Below, piece after piece: positions 1 through 7,527 of a stretch of 64,000 nucleotides of DNA. This DNA comes from Desulfocicer vacuolatum DSM 3385 (GTDB taxonomy: Bacteria > Desulfobacterota > Desulfobacteria > Desulfobacterales > Desulfobacteraceae). The position numbers and the translations under genes are program-made. Positions within the stretch are counted from its first letter, which is position 1; every line of letters begins with the position of its first letter. The stretch is taken from positions 1-64,000 of the forward strand of contig NZ_FWXY01000001.1 in NCBI RefSeq assembly GCF_900176365.1, in the 5' to 3' direction. The notes below the pieces were generated by a model. It worked only from the letters and a program-made list of their open reading frames with translations. It did not search any database and was not told the origin of the DNA.

Positions 1-4
1 GATT

Positions 5-14
5 GACCTCCTTT
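5..14 (-). promoter_or_regulatory. Ribosome binding site of a gene starting left of the window
   Basis: Read on the minus strand this is AAAGGAGGTC, a near-perfect Shine-Dalgarno sequence followed at once by the window edge. It implies a minus-strand gene starting just outside the window and diverging from mltG. The gene itself cannot be seen. Confidence 0.4.
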
Positions 15-170
15 CGCATTTGTATGTTATGGGAATCATTATACCGCGAATGGTGATTCAACAAAACCTTTTTGGTTCTGGCTTGTCCAGGTTAGGGAAC
101 ATCGCCTTGTGCCAAAAAAATATTTTTCAAACAGGCTCTCCCATGGGGGGCACTGCGGATATTGAAACAC

Positions 171-1169
171 ATGATTAAAAAAACCATCTTCACGCTCTTG
201 ATTCTGGGCAGCCTGTTTGCATTGGCCGGATTCACCTATATGAACCACTTTGCCACAACGCCTTTAAGTACCCGGGGAAACACCCGCATGGTCACCATAG
301 AAAGGGGTTCTGTTTTAAAGCAGATTTCAAATCACCTTTACACCCGTCACCTGATATCAAACAAACTTTTATTTGAAGCTTTTGTCAGGCTTCAGAAAAA
401 AAGCGGGGCCATCAAATCAGGGGAATATGAACTCTCACCTGCCATGTCCCCGGCATATATTCTTGATCTTATCTGCCAAGGAAAAGTCAAGCGATACCGC
501 ATCACCATCCCCGAAGGCTTCACTGTGGCGGAAATTGCCCAAACCATTGAAAAAAAAAGCCTTGGTAAAAAAGCAGAATTCATGGCACTTTCCCAGGATT
601 CCTCCCTTTGCCGCACCCTTGGCATACCGGCAGACCGCCTGGAGGGATACCTGTTCCCGGATACCTATTATTTTGAGAAAGCCACCCCCACATCCCGCAT
701 CATCACCACCATGGTGAAACGATTCAAAACCATTTTCACACGGGAATGGGAAGCCCTTGCAAAATCCAAGGGGCTCTCCATGCACCAGGTGGTCACCCTT
801 GCCTCCATCATTGAAAAAGAGACTGGTACCCCTGAGGAGCGGCCCTTGATTTCATCGGTGTTTCACAACCGTCTGAAAGCAAAAATGCCACTGCAAAGTG
901 ATCCCACGGTGATCTATGGCATTGCCGATTTCAACGGCAACCTCACCCGCCGGGATCTGAGAACATTTACCCCCTACAACACCTATAAAATTAAAGGCCT
1001 GCCCCCGGGGCCCATTGCAAACCCGGGAAGACAGGCCCTTGAAGCAGCTCTGTTTCCGGCAAACAGTAACTTTCGATATTTTGTATCCCGAAACGACACC
1101 ACCCACTATTTCTCAAAAACTTTAAAAGAGCATAACCGCGCTGTGAGAAAATATCAGCTGGGCAGATAA
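171..1169 (+). CDS. mltG: Endolytic murein transglycosylase MltG (YceG family)
   Basis: An inner-membrane lytic transglycosylase that cuts nascent glycan strands and so helps set their length. One N-terminal membrane segment (about residues 5-22) is followed by a LysM-like region and the YceG domain. The EKET motif near residues 215-218 matches the catalytic glutamate region of the family, and the LQSDPTVIYG and NTY...GLPPGPIANPG motifs are present. The 332-residue length is normal. I chose ATG 171; an in-frame TTG at 162 would add three residues, and neither has a strong ribosome binding site. It lies divergent from an off-window gene and convergent with the Smr gene. Family assignment is secure; the start is less so. 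Confidence 0.93.
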   Translation: MIKKTIFTLLILGSLFALAGFTYMNHFATTPLSTRGNTRMVTIERGSVLKQISNHLYTRHLISNKLLFEAFVRLQKKSGAIKSGEYELSPAMSPAYILDLICQGKVKRYRITIPEGFTVAEIAQTIEKKSLGKKAEFMALSQDSSLCRTLGIPADRLEGYLFPDTYYFEKATPTSRIITTMVKRFKTIFTREWEALAKSKGLSMHQVVTLASIIEKETGTPEERPLISSVFHNRLKAKMPLQSDPTVIYGIADFNGNLTRRDLRTFTPYNTYKIKGLPPGPIANPGRQALEAALFPANSNFRYFVSRNDTTHYFSKTLKEHNRAVRKYQLGR

Positions 1170-1199
1170 ACCCATGGTATGGAACAGTGGGGGCGTGTG

Positions 1200-1886
1200 T
1201 CAGTCAAATTGATTGAGATACACAATCACAGCGCCGCTGTGGGCTTTTACCTTCTGATCCCATTCAAACCATAAAACCACCCCGTCTCGCTTGAGCCGCA
1301 CCAGAAGATCTTCCACCACATGGGGCAGCACTGCACCGGATTCAGAATGAAGCCCCTTTCCCACCACCACCCGCAGGGTAAAGAAACCGTTTCTCCAGGA
1401 GTGACGAAGATAGCTTTCCGTACGGGACTGGGCCTCCATGGCAGTGAACCCGTGGAGATCCAACTGATTCTGGGGCGGGGGGTATCGTTTCAGCCTTTTT
1501 TTAAGCGGTACCGGCCGGGGGGGCTCCCGATCCCTTTTTTCCCTTAAAAGAAGATCCTGGTTTTTGCCCTTTAATGAAGATTCCAAAAGCTCAGAAAAAT
1601 TTTCATCGGGTTCATTTTCCTCTGTTTTCGAGACCCTAAACAAATCAGACAAGTGTGACGATTTATCCAGAAAGGGCAAGCCATGGCGGTCCCTTGGTAT
1701 GGGCCTGGATTTTTTGGGCAAATCCCCTTCCTGATCACCTTTTTCCCCTTTGTTCTCCCGGGGTTCCAAAATTAATTGAGAAAACATCCCGGTGAAATCC
1801 TCATCCTTTTTAAATACCCGGATTCCATTTCGATTAACCCGGCGGTCAGGGGATATTTTATCTCTTTTTTTTCTTTTCTCAGCCAT
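1200..1886 (-). CDS. Smr-domain protein with a long charged N-terminal region
   Basis: The last 87 residues form a Smr domain: LDLHG at residues 142-146, then a GKGLHSE motif and a C-terminal hydrophobic strand. Small MutS-related domains are DNA or RNA nicking endonucleases, either free-standing or at the end of MutS2. Here it is free-standing. The first 140 residues are rich in Lys, Arg, Glu and Asp, look disordered and have no motif I recognise. It sits between mltG (convergent) and the RNB ribonuclease gene (divergent, about 90 bp apart). The substrate cannot be told from sequence; a role in RNA metabolism is only suggested by the neighbour. Confidence 0.8.
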   Translation of the reverse strand: MAEKRKKRDKISPDRRVNRNGIRVFKKDEDFTGMFSQLILEPRENKGEKGDQEGDLPKKSRPIPRDRHGLPFLDKSSHLSDLFRVSKTEENEPDENFSELLESSLKGKNQDLLLREKRDREPPRPVPLKKRLKRYPPPQNQLDLHGFTAMEAQSRTESYLRHSWRNGFFTLRVVVGKGLHSESGAVLPHVVEDLLVRLKRDGVVLWFEWDQKVKAHSGAVIVYLNQFD

Positions 1887-1941
1887 GGAACCATATTAGT
1901 GGAAGTGCCCTTTTTTTTCAAGAAGAATAGCGTCATGTTAA

Positions 1942-1970
1942 TTGACTTTACATATACTTGCTGATATTGT
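1942..1970 (+). promoter_or_regulatory. Sigma-70-type promoter of the RNB ribonuclease gene
   Basis: TTGACT (1942-1947), a 17-base spacer, then TATTGT (1965-1970). The predicted start of transcription is near 1977, only about two bases before the likely ATG at 1979, which suggests a leaderless or nearly leaderless mRNA. Confidence 0.5.
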
Positions 1971-1978
1971 ATCCCGTT

Positions 1979-3958
1979 ATGGATACAGGAAATATAGTAG
2001 AATATATTGATCAGCAAAGAGTGGTTTGTGCGGTGGTGATGCAGCTCAAGAACCTGCGGTTAAAATTGCTCACGGAAAACAACCGTGAAGTCAATCTTGC
2101 CACAGGACGACTGGCCCACATCTCCCGGGAGGGACTCAACCCTTCTGCCTCCAGGGAATCCCTGGTAAGAGAGTTAAAGCTCATCTCCCAGAAAAGACGG
2201 AATCTGGCACAAACCCTTGATGTTGAGGAGTTGTGGGAACTGCTCCACGAGGATGGAGAAGCCATTGATATCCCCACCATGACAGCTCTTTGCTTTGATC
2301 CCCCGGTGACACCGGACCATGAGTCCGCCGTGATCCGGGCATTTTTCAGTGACAAGCTTTATTTCAAATTCGGCAAAGACATTTTAACCCCCAATACGCC
2401 GGAGCACATTGAGCTCAAACGCAGACAGATCCGGGAAGCCGAAGCCAAAAAACGCCTCATTGATAAAGGAAGTGCATGGTTCAAAGGCATGGACCAGGGC
2501 AAAACCACAGACCCGCCTGATCCTGAAATCATCAAAATTCTCACCGATTATTATATCCATGAAAAAGAGAGCAAAACCGCCAATGACGCCAAGGCCATTC
2601 TCTCTCGGACGGGCACTGAATCCCCCCATCAGATTTTCAACATCATGGTCAAAGCCGGTATCTGGAATAAAGATGAAAACCTTGACCTCATCCGTCTTGA
2701 TATTCCCACCAAGTTCCCATCTTCGGTCATGGAAAAGGCCGACGGCCTGATCACAGCCCATGGGGATTTCACCCAAGATCCCCTGAGAAAAGACCTGAGA
2801 GATGTGCCTCTTATTACCATTGACGGCCAGTCCACCCTGGACTATGATGATGCCATCAGCCTTCAAAAAAAGGAAGACGGAGGCTATCTTCTGGGAATTC
2901 ACATCATTGACGTGGGCTTTTATATCAAAAATGATGATATCATTGATAAAGATGCCAGGGACAGGGCCAGCTCCATTTACATGCCCGATGATAAAATTCC
3001 CATGCTGCCCCCCAATCTGTCCGAAGATCTTTGCAGCCTGCGGGAAGGAGAACTGCGGCCCGGCATATCCACCCTGGTAAATCTCAACCGTTTTTTTGAA
3101 ATCATTGACTATGAGGTTACGGCCAGCATCATTAAAGTACACCACCAGATGACCTACACCGAAGCCAATATGCTCAACGGCGAAGACGACCCTGTCACCA
3201 CACTTCACAAAATTGCCACGGTGCTCCGGGAAAAGCGCATCAAGGCTGGGGCCGTGCAGATCACCCTGCCCGAGGTCAATATCTGGGTGGAAGAAAACGG
3301 AGAAATCGGCATCTCCCGCATTGACCGGGAAAATCCATCCAGAATGCTGGTGTCTGAAATGATGATCCTTGCCAATTCTCTCATGGCAGAATTCCTTGCA
3401 TCCCATGAGGTTCCTGCGGTGTTCAGATCCCAGCCCGAACCCAAACAGCGCCTGTTCCAGGGGGTGGAAACATCATTGTTCATGAACTGCATGCAGAGAA
3501 AACAGCTCAACCGGGCCGCCACCGGCACCAAACCGGCCCCCCATTCCGGACTGGGGGTAAAAGCCTATTCCACGGCCACCTCCCCCATCAGAAGATACGT
3601 TGATCTGATCACCCAGCGTCAAATCCGGGGCATTCTGGGATATGAAAAGCCCTATACCAGAGATGAGCTTGAATCCATTCTCCAGAGAATTGATATCCCC
3701 ATGTCCAACACAGGCAGAGCCCAGTTCCAGCGACGCCGCTACTGGCTGCTTAAATATCTGGAAGGCATGAAAGGCTCTGCCCAGGAAGCCGTTGTTCTTG
3801 ACAGTCGCAGGGATTTTTTCACCATCCTCATAAAGGAGTTCATGTTAGAGTGGAGACTGCCATCCGGGGGCATGAAACTAAAACCGGGAGACTTGGTCCA
3901 GGTAACCATCCAGCACGCCGATGCCCGACGGGATCAACTCTCTTTATTCAGCTATTAA
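1979..3958 (+). CDS. RNB-domain exoribonuclease (RNase II/R family)
   Basis: A 3'-to-5' exoribonuclease of the RNase II/R superfamily. The catalytic RNB signature is visible with its metal-binding aspartates: D282 in TIDG and D288, D290, D291 in LDYDDA. The YMPD...MLPP stretch and the SPIRRYVDLITQRQI motif follow. At 659 residues it lacks the full cold-shock and S1 arrangement of E. coli RNase R; the C-terminal 50 residues look like a reduced S1-type fold. I chose ATG 1979 because residues after it (GNIVEYID) are typical of deltaproteobacterial relatives as I recall them; a TTG at 1958 lies upstream of the predicted transcription start. No Shine-Dalgarno precedes 1979. A strong hairpin terminator follows at 3,980. 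Confidence 0.9.
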   Translation: MDTGNIVEYIDQQRVVCAVVMQLKNLRLKLLTENNREVNLATGRLAHISREGLNPSASRESLVRELKLISQKRRNLAQTLDVEELWELLHEDGEAIDIPTMTALCFDPPVTPDHESAVIRAFFSDKLYFKFGKDILTPNTPEHIELKRRQIREAEAKKRLIDKGSAWFKGMDQGKTTDPPDPEIIKILTDYYIHEKESKTANDAKAILSRTGTESPHQIFNIMVKAGIWNKDENLDLIRLDIPTKFPSSVMEKADGLITAHGDFTQDPLRKDLRDVPLITIDGQSTLDYDDAISLQKKEDGGYLLGIHIIDVGFYIKNDDIIDKDARDRASSIYMPDDKIPMLPPNLSEDLCSLREGELRPGISTLVNLNRFFEIIDYEVTASIIKVHHQMTYTEANMLNGEDDPVTTLHKIATVLREKRIKAGAVQITLPEVNIWVEENGEIGISRIDRENPSRMLVSEMMILANSLMAEFLASHEVPAVFRSQPEPKQRLFQGVETSLFMNCMQRKQLNRAATGTKPAPHSGLGVKAYSTATSPIRRYVDLITQRQIRGILGYEKPYTRDELESILQRIDIPMSNTGRAQFQRRRYWLLKYLEGMKGSAQEAVVLDSRRDFFTILIKEFMLEWRLPSGGMKLKPGDLVQVTIQHADARRDQLSLFSY

Positions 3959-3979
3959 GCGCCCCCCTGAAACAAAAGC

Positions 3980-4033
3980 AAAACCGCCACGGGCAGACCA
4001 AGACATAGCCTTGGTCTGCCCGTGGCGGTTTTT
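3980..4033. terminator. Bidirectional hairpin terminator, R1-type repeat
   Basis: A perfect 23-bp stem (AAAACCGCCACGGGCAGACC... pairing with its complement) closes a 7-base loop and is flanked by A and T runs. It lies between the convergent ribonuclease gene and purH pair, so it can end transcription from both sides. The arm CCGCCACGGGCAGACC is shared with the R1 repeats at 23,041, 37,101 and 61,185-61,352, so the terminator seems to have been built from, or to be a remnant of, that repeat family. Confidence 0.8.
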
Positions 4034-4114
4034 ATATGATAAAGGGCCGGGAAGCCCCCCCCATGTAAGGAGTCTACAACCCAAGCCCTTGAATTGGTCA
4101 AACAATCAACAATA

Positions 4115-5365
4115 TTAATGTTTAAAACTTCTCTGACCGGTGTAAACCATGGTGGCATTGTTTTCGTTACACGCCTCAATCACCTCATAATCATTCATGG
4201 AGCCACCGGGCTGAATCACCGATTTAATGCCTTGATTTAATCCCACATCAATGCCGTCCCTGAAGGGAAAAAAAGCATCGCTGACCATGGTCGAACCAAT
4301 GAGTCCGCCCTTTTGGGTTTCCACATCCGCAGTAATTTCTGCCCGTTTGTCCAGATCAGTCAGCAGATTAAACGGTGTGTCATATCTTTCAAAGGAAAAT
4401 CGATCCATTAATTTTCGATAGGCCTTATCAACGGCAATTTCTGCCACACCCACCCGGTCCTGCTCTCCGGTACCGATGCCCACAGTGACATTATCCTTCA
4501 CATAAATCACCGAATTGGAGGTGATGCCGGACTCCACCAGCCACCCAAAGAGCATGTCCTGATACTCCTGCTCTGTGGGCTCCCGGTCCACCTTATAGGT
4601 TTTATCTTTGTACACTGTTTCGGCAACTTTCAAATCATCCCTGGAAAGGGCCGTGGGGGCAAAGGACCATTGGGCCACAATACCGCCGTCCATGAGACTC
4701 TTAAAATCCAGGACCCGCTCTCCAATGTAATTTTCCAGTCGATGGATATTATTGATACGAATCACCCGCAGATTCTTCCGCCGGGCCAGAATATCCACAA
4801 CACCGTCTTCAAAATCAGGTGCAACCACCACCTCGGCATACTGGTTGGCAATGGCTTCTGCCGTGGCTTTATCCACAGATCGATTCAAGGCAATGCATCC
4901 GCCAAAGGCTGCCACCCGATCTGCCATGTAAGCCTTTTCATAGGCACTTTCCAGGCTGTCTGAAATGGCTGCACCACAAGGGTTGTTATGCTTTACAATC
5001 ACCGCACCCGGGGTGGCGGAAAAATACCGTAAAATATTAAGCGCATTGTCGGCATCGGTGAGATTTGTCTTACCGGGATGTTTGCCCGACTGAAGAAGCT
5101 CCAGATTGGACACCATGTATTTTCCCGGCTGAATGGTTTCAATGCCCCCCAATACCAGGTTGCCGTTTACCAGGCGATAAAGGGCTGCTTCCTGGCCGGG
5201 ATTTTCACCATAGCGCAACCCTTTTTCTATGCCGTCAATGGTCCATGCCACTTTATCATAAAACAGGGTCTGACGACCGTTTTCATCCACAAAGCTGATC
5301 TCCATGGACGGGGTAAAGTGGTCATCCATCACTGTTTTGTACATTTTTTTTAAATCATCTGCCAT
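4115..5365 (-). CDS. purH: AICAR formyltransferase, stand-alone half of PurH
   Basis: Catalyses 10-formyl-tetrahydrofolate-dependent formylation of AICAR, the ninth step of purine synthesis. The protein has the AICARFT motifs RYGENPGQ (51-58), KHNNPCG (125-131, with the catalytic Lys-His pair), SDAFFPF (362-368) and the R-x-F-x-H C-terminus. In most bacteria this domain is the C-terminal part of bifunctional PurH. Here it is its own 416-residue protein and the cyclohydrolase is encoded just upstream on the same strand (93-base gap). The AGAGGA ribosome binding site ahead of ATG 5365 supports an independent start, so this is a true split and not a frameshift. Confidence 0.93.
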   Translation of the reverse strand: MADDLKKMYKTVMDDHFTPSMEISFVDENGRQTLFYDKVAWTIDGIEKGLRYGENPGQEAALYRLVNGNLVLGGIETIQPGKYMVSNLELLQSGKHPGKTNLTDADNALNILRYFSATPGAVIVKHNNPCGAAISDSLESAYEKAYMADRVAAFGGCIALNRSVDKATAEAIANQYAEVVVAPDFEDGVVDILARRKNLRVIRINNIHRLENYIGERVLDFKSLMDGGIVAQWSFAPTALSRDDLKVAETVYKDKTYKVDREPTEQEYQDMLFGWLVESGITSNSVIYVKDNVTVGIGTGEQDRVGVAEIAVDKAYRKLMDRFSFERYDTPFNLLTDLDKRAEITADVETQKGGLIGSTMVSDAFFPFRDGIDVGLNQGIKSVIQPGGSMNDYEVIEACNENNATMVYTGQRSFKH

Positions 5366-5458
5366 TTTTTATTCCTCTGTGCTGTTTTTTTAAGAAAAAT
5401 CCGTGCAAGACACTGGTTTTTATCCTTCTTTGCGGACAGAACAAAACCGGTATGGAAT

Positions 5459-6142
5459 CTATCCCCGGCAGTTATAGCAGGCTGCCATATCATCCACGGA
5501 CATCTCTCCCAGGTAGTCTGCAATGGTTCTGTCATACACTGCGGTGTGTTCAAATGCCTTTTGTGAAAGTGCAAACCGGTCCGCCAGGGTCAACGCCCCG
5601 CTGTTTTTTTCCATGCTCTGCAAAATACCCGCATAATCATCGGGATTCACCACCGAGGCCACCCGGATAAAATTCTTTGCCGATGCCCGGATCATGGTGG
5701 GCCCGCCAATGTCAATGTTGCCCCTGGCGTTTTCGCAGGTGATCCCCTGTTTTTCAATGGTCTCCTTAAAGGGATAAAGATTCACCACCACCATATCAAT
5801 GGCCAAAGAATCGGTGCGTTTCAAATCATTTTGGTGATCTGGATTGTAAGTTTCCGTGAGAAGGCCAAGGTAAATCCTGAAATCCAATGTTTTCACAAGA
5901 CCGCCCTGGGTTTCGGGCTGACCGGTATAGTCAGACACCTGCTGCAGGCAGTCCTTTGCCCGATCCCCCAGAATCTCTTTAATCCGACCATGGGTCCCGC
6001 CGGTGGAGAGAATTTTCACCTGGGGATTAATATCCAGCAATCCGGGAACAAATGTTTCCAGTCCGGATTTATCAGAAACACTCACCAGAACCGTTTTGAT
6101 TTTTACGGCATCATCAATTTTATTTACAATATTCTTATCCAT
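5459..6142 (-). CDS. purH: IMP cyclohydrolase, stand-alone half of PurH
   Basis: Closes the ring of FAICAR to give IMP, the last step of purine synthesis. The MGS-like fold is evident: LVSVSDKSGLE near 19-29, STGGT at 46-50, VSDYTGQPE, then DMVVVNLYPF and NIDIGGPTMIRASAKN. The 227-residue length matches only the N-terminal domain of ordinary PurH (about 200 residues) plus a short lead. It ends in an ordinary stop codon 93 bases before the formyltransferase gene and has its own GGGTGG-type ribosome binding site. It is the first gene of a two-gene purine unit behind the promoter at 6,328-6,357. Both halves keep their active-site motifs. Confidence 0.93.
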   Translation of the reverse strand: MDKNIVNKIDDAVKIKTVLVSVSDKSGLETFVPGLLDINPQVKILSTGGTHGRIKEILGDRAKDCLQQVSDYTGQPETQGGLVKTLDFRIYLGLLTETYNPDHQNDLKRTDSLAIDMVVVNLYPFKETIEKQGITCENARGNIDIGGPTMIRASAKNFIRVASVVNPDDYAGILQSMEKNSGALTLADRFALSQKAFEHTAVYDRTIADYLGEMSVDDMAACYNCRG

Positions 6143-6327
6143 TATCCACCCTTAATTGACTGGCAAAACAACCCCTGTCCACCACAAAACGGGTGTCTGA
6201 AAAATTGAGTTGTTTATGAACATGTCCGTTCCAATCGCTAATTGCCATACACCGGCTGCCCAATGATCTTAAGGCAAAATGCACAGCACACCCGGGAACA
6301 GATATGAGCCATGATTATAAATTGCAA
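6143..6327 (-). other. Long 5' leader of the split purH unit
   Basis: About 180 bases of leader lie between the promoter and the cyclohydrolase start. On the minus strand CTGTTCC can pair with GGAACGG across about 75 bases, enclosing TTGCC/GGCAA. I could not match it to the ZTP, PRPP, purine or folate riboswitch consensus. It may be unstructured spacer. Confidence 0.25.
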
Positions 6328-6357
6328 ATAATAATATAATTCAAAGATATAAGTCAA
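6328..6357 (-). promoter_or_regulatory. Sigma-70-type promoter of the purine unit
   Basis: On the minus strand: TTGACT (6357-6352), an 18-base spacer, TATTAT (6333-6328). It matches the consensus well and faces the cyclohydrolase gene. Confidence 0.55.
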
Positions 6358-6384
6358 GTTGGTTTCACAAACAGCACCCCCTTT

Positions 6385-6510
6385 TATATGAAAAGACAGC
6401 CTCCAAGCCAACCTCAGCAGAGCCGCCCCCCCGATGGGTAATAGGAACCGGACAATTGAGCTGTCTACAGTTCCGGTCCGGGCCCATTGCCCATCGGGGG
6501 GGGCGGCGGC
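6385..6510 (-). repeat. R2 palindromic repeat, copy A (inverted relative to copies B and C)
   Basis: The reverse complement of this stretch nearly matches 34,087-34,210, differing in a C-run length and a handful of bases. Its core is an imperfect palindrome: CCGATGGGTAAT pairs with ATTGCCCATCGG, inside G/C runs, around an inner CCGGAAC/GTCCGG arm and the small hairpin CTGTCTACAG. It lies in the gap between the purine unit and the RHH gene and codes for nothing I recognise. Confidence 0.85.
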
Positions 6511-6843
6511 ATGTTAGAACCAAGCCCCAAACCATATTTAAACGGCCCCTTTTAAAGCGCTCCAGACATGGGATCAAGGGCATTTTTTTATATTTTTTAT
6601 TGATCCCCGGGTTATTTTTATGTACAAAGATGCTTCACAAAATAACACCCATGATTATTTTACATTCAATCATAAAAATAATGAAATTGGCCAAGGCATT
6701 AAAGAACAATTGGGCATGCCTCATTCACGGCTTACATTTTTCAAAATAATGTTCCCATTTCAGGGACAAGCTTCCAACAAAGTGTAAACTGATTTTTGGA
6801 TCATATGAGGGATGCTGTTAATTTTCACACCGGAGAGGTTAAC
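6511..6843 (+). other. AT-rich intergenic stretch before the RHH gene
   Basis: No gene or RNA recognised. A weak promoter-like pair, TTGATC near 6600 with TACAAA 17 bases on, faces the RHH gene, but the match is poor. Confidence 0.2.
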
Positions 6844-7419
6844 ATGTCAGAAAAAAAAACATCAATACCTGAAGCCAGCACCGTTGATCTCCGGGGAAAG
6901 CAGTCGGTGCGGGCCACATTCAAACTCTCGGAACGGGCCATTGATTATTTAAGCCTGGTGGCGGTTCATCTGGGAATCAAACAAAAATCGCTGTTTGACC
7001 ACCTCATTGATGATGCTCCGGCCCTGCGGGACATTGCCGCAACCATTCACTTGCGCAAATTCAACCGCATTGACAGGGTACAAAAAACCTATGTGCTCAG
7101 CAGAAAAACCCTGGAGGTCCTGGAACTCATATCAAATGATCTGGACACTCCCAGGGATGCGCTGGTGGAGTATTCCCTGCACAAACTTGAAGCGGTGATC
7201 CAGGGGGAAAAAAAACGCCATGAACAACGAAAACGTCTGTTTAAAGATCTCATGGCCCATTGGGAGGAAGGAAAAGATCTACTGGAAAAAGCGAGAAAAA
7301 CCCTGGGGGAAGACGATCCTTTCTGTTTGGAAATACAGCGCTCCATGGGCGCCTTGACACGCACCACAAAGGAGCTCTCCGCCTTTATTGAAAAAAGCAG
7401 AGTCATTGAACAATATTAA
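6844..7419 (+). CDS. Protein with two tandem ribbon-helix-helix-like repeats and a coiled-coil tail
   Basis: No named family recognised. Two stretches align with each other: residues about 22-55 (RATFKLSERAIDYLSL...) and 79-113 (KTYVLSRKTLEVLELI...). Both have one beta-strand of alternating residues, then L-S-x-x-x-[IL], then two short amphipathic helices, which is the pattern of an Arc/MetJ-type DNA-binding half-site. RHH proteins normally bind DNA as dimers, so a tandem pair could form the fold within one chain. The remainder is charged and helical. ATG 6844 has a GGAGAGG site before it; an upstream ATG at 6796 does not. It lies 108 bases before the ABC operon on the same strand, so it may regulate itself or that operon. 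Function is inference. Confidence 0.6.
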   Translation: MSEKKTSIPEASTVDLRGKQSVRATFKLSERAIDYLSLVAVHLGIKQKSLFDHLIDDAPALRDIAATIHLRKFNRIDRVQKTYVLSRKTLEVLELISNDLDTPRDALVEYSLHKLEAVIQGEKKRHEQRKRLFKDLMAHWEEGKDLLEKARKTLGEDDPFCLEIQRSMGALTRTTKELSAFIEKSRVIEQY

Positions 7420-7430
7420 ATCCCAACGTT

Positions 7431-7512
7431 TGTCACCACAGGGACTGCCTGTCGTGACAGTGACACACCACCTGAAGGTTCCAGGCATTCCCCGGGAATG
7501 CAACATTCAGGT
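7431..7512 (+). promoter_or_regulatory. Two consecutive hairpins between the RHH gene and the ABC operon
   Basis: Hairpin 1 (7431-7459): TGTCAC and ACAGG pair with CCTGT and GTGACA around a five-base loop. Hairpin 2 (7470-7512): ACCTGAA pairs with TTCAGGT and encloses GCATTCCC/GGGAATGC. No T-run follows, so they are not simple terminators. They may be an operator, an mRNA processing site or a partial attenuator. The AAAGGAGG site of the ATPase gene follows closely. Confidence 0.5.
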
Positions 7513-7527
7513 TGTAAAGGAGGTTCT

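Noticed and set aside
2384-3406. 340-codon open frame on the minus strand inside the ribonuclease gene
   Set aside because: It lies wholly antisense to a gene with clear catalytic motifs, has no ribosome binding site and no recognisable domain; a codon-bias shadow.
6143-6327. 6S RNA or ZTP riboswitch upstream of the purine unit
   Set aside because: The position suggested both, and a GCCTTAAGA stretch looked familiar, but the conserved cores of these RNAs could not be found.
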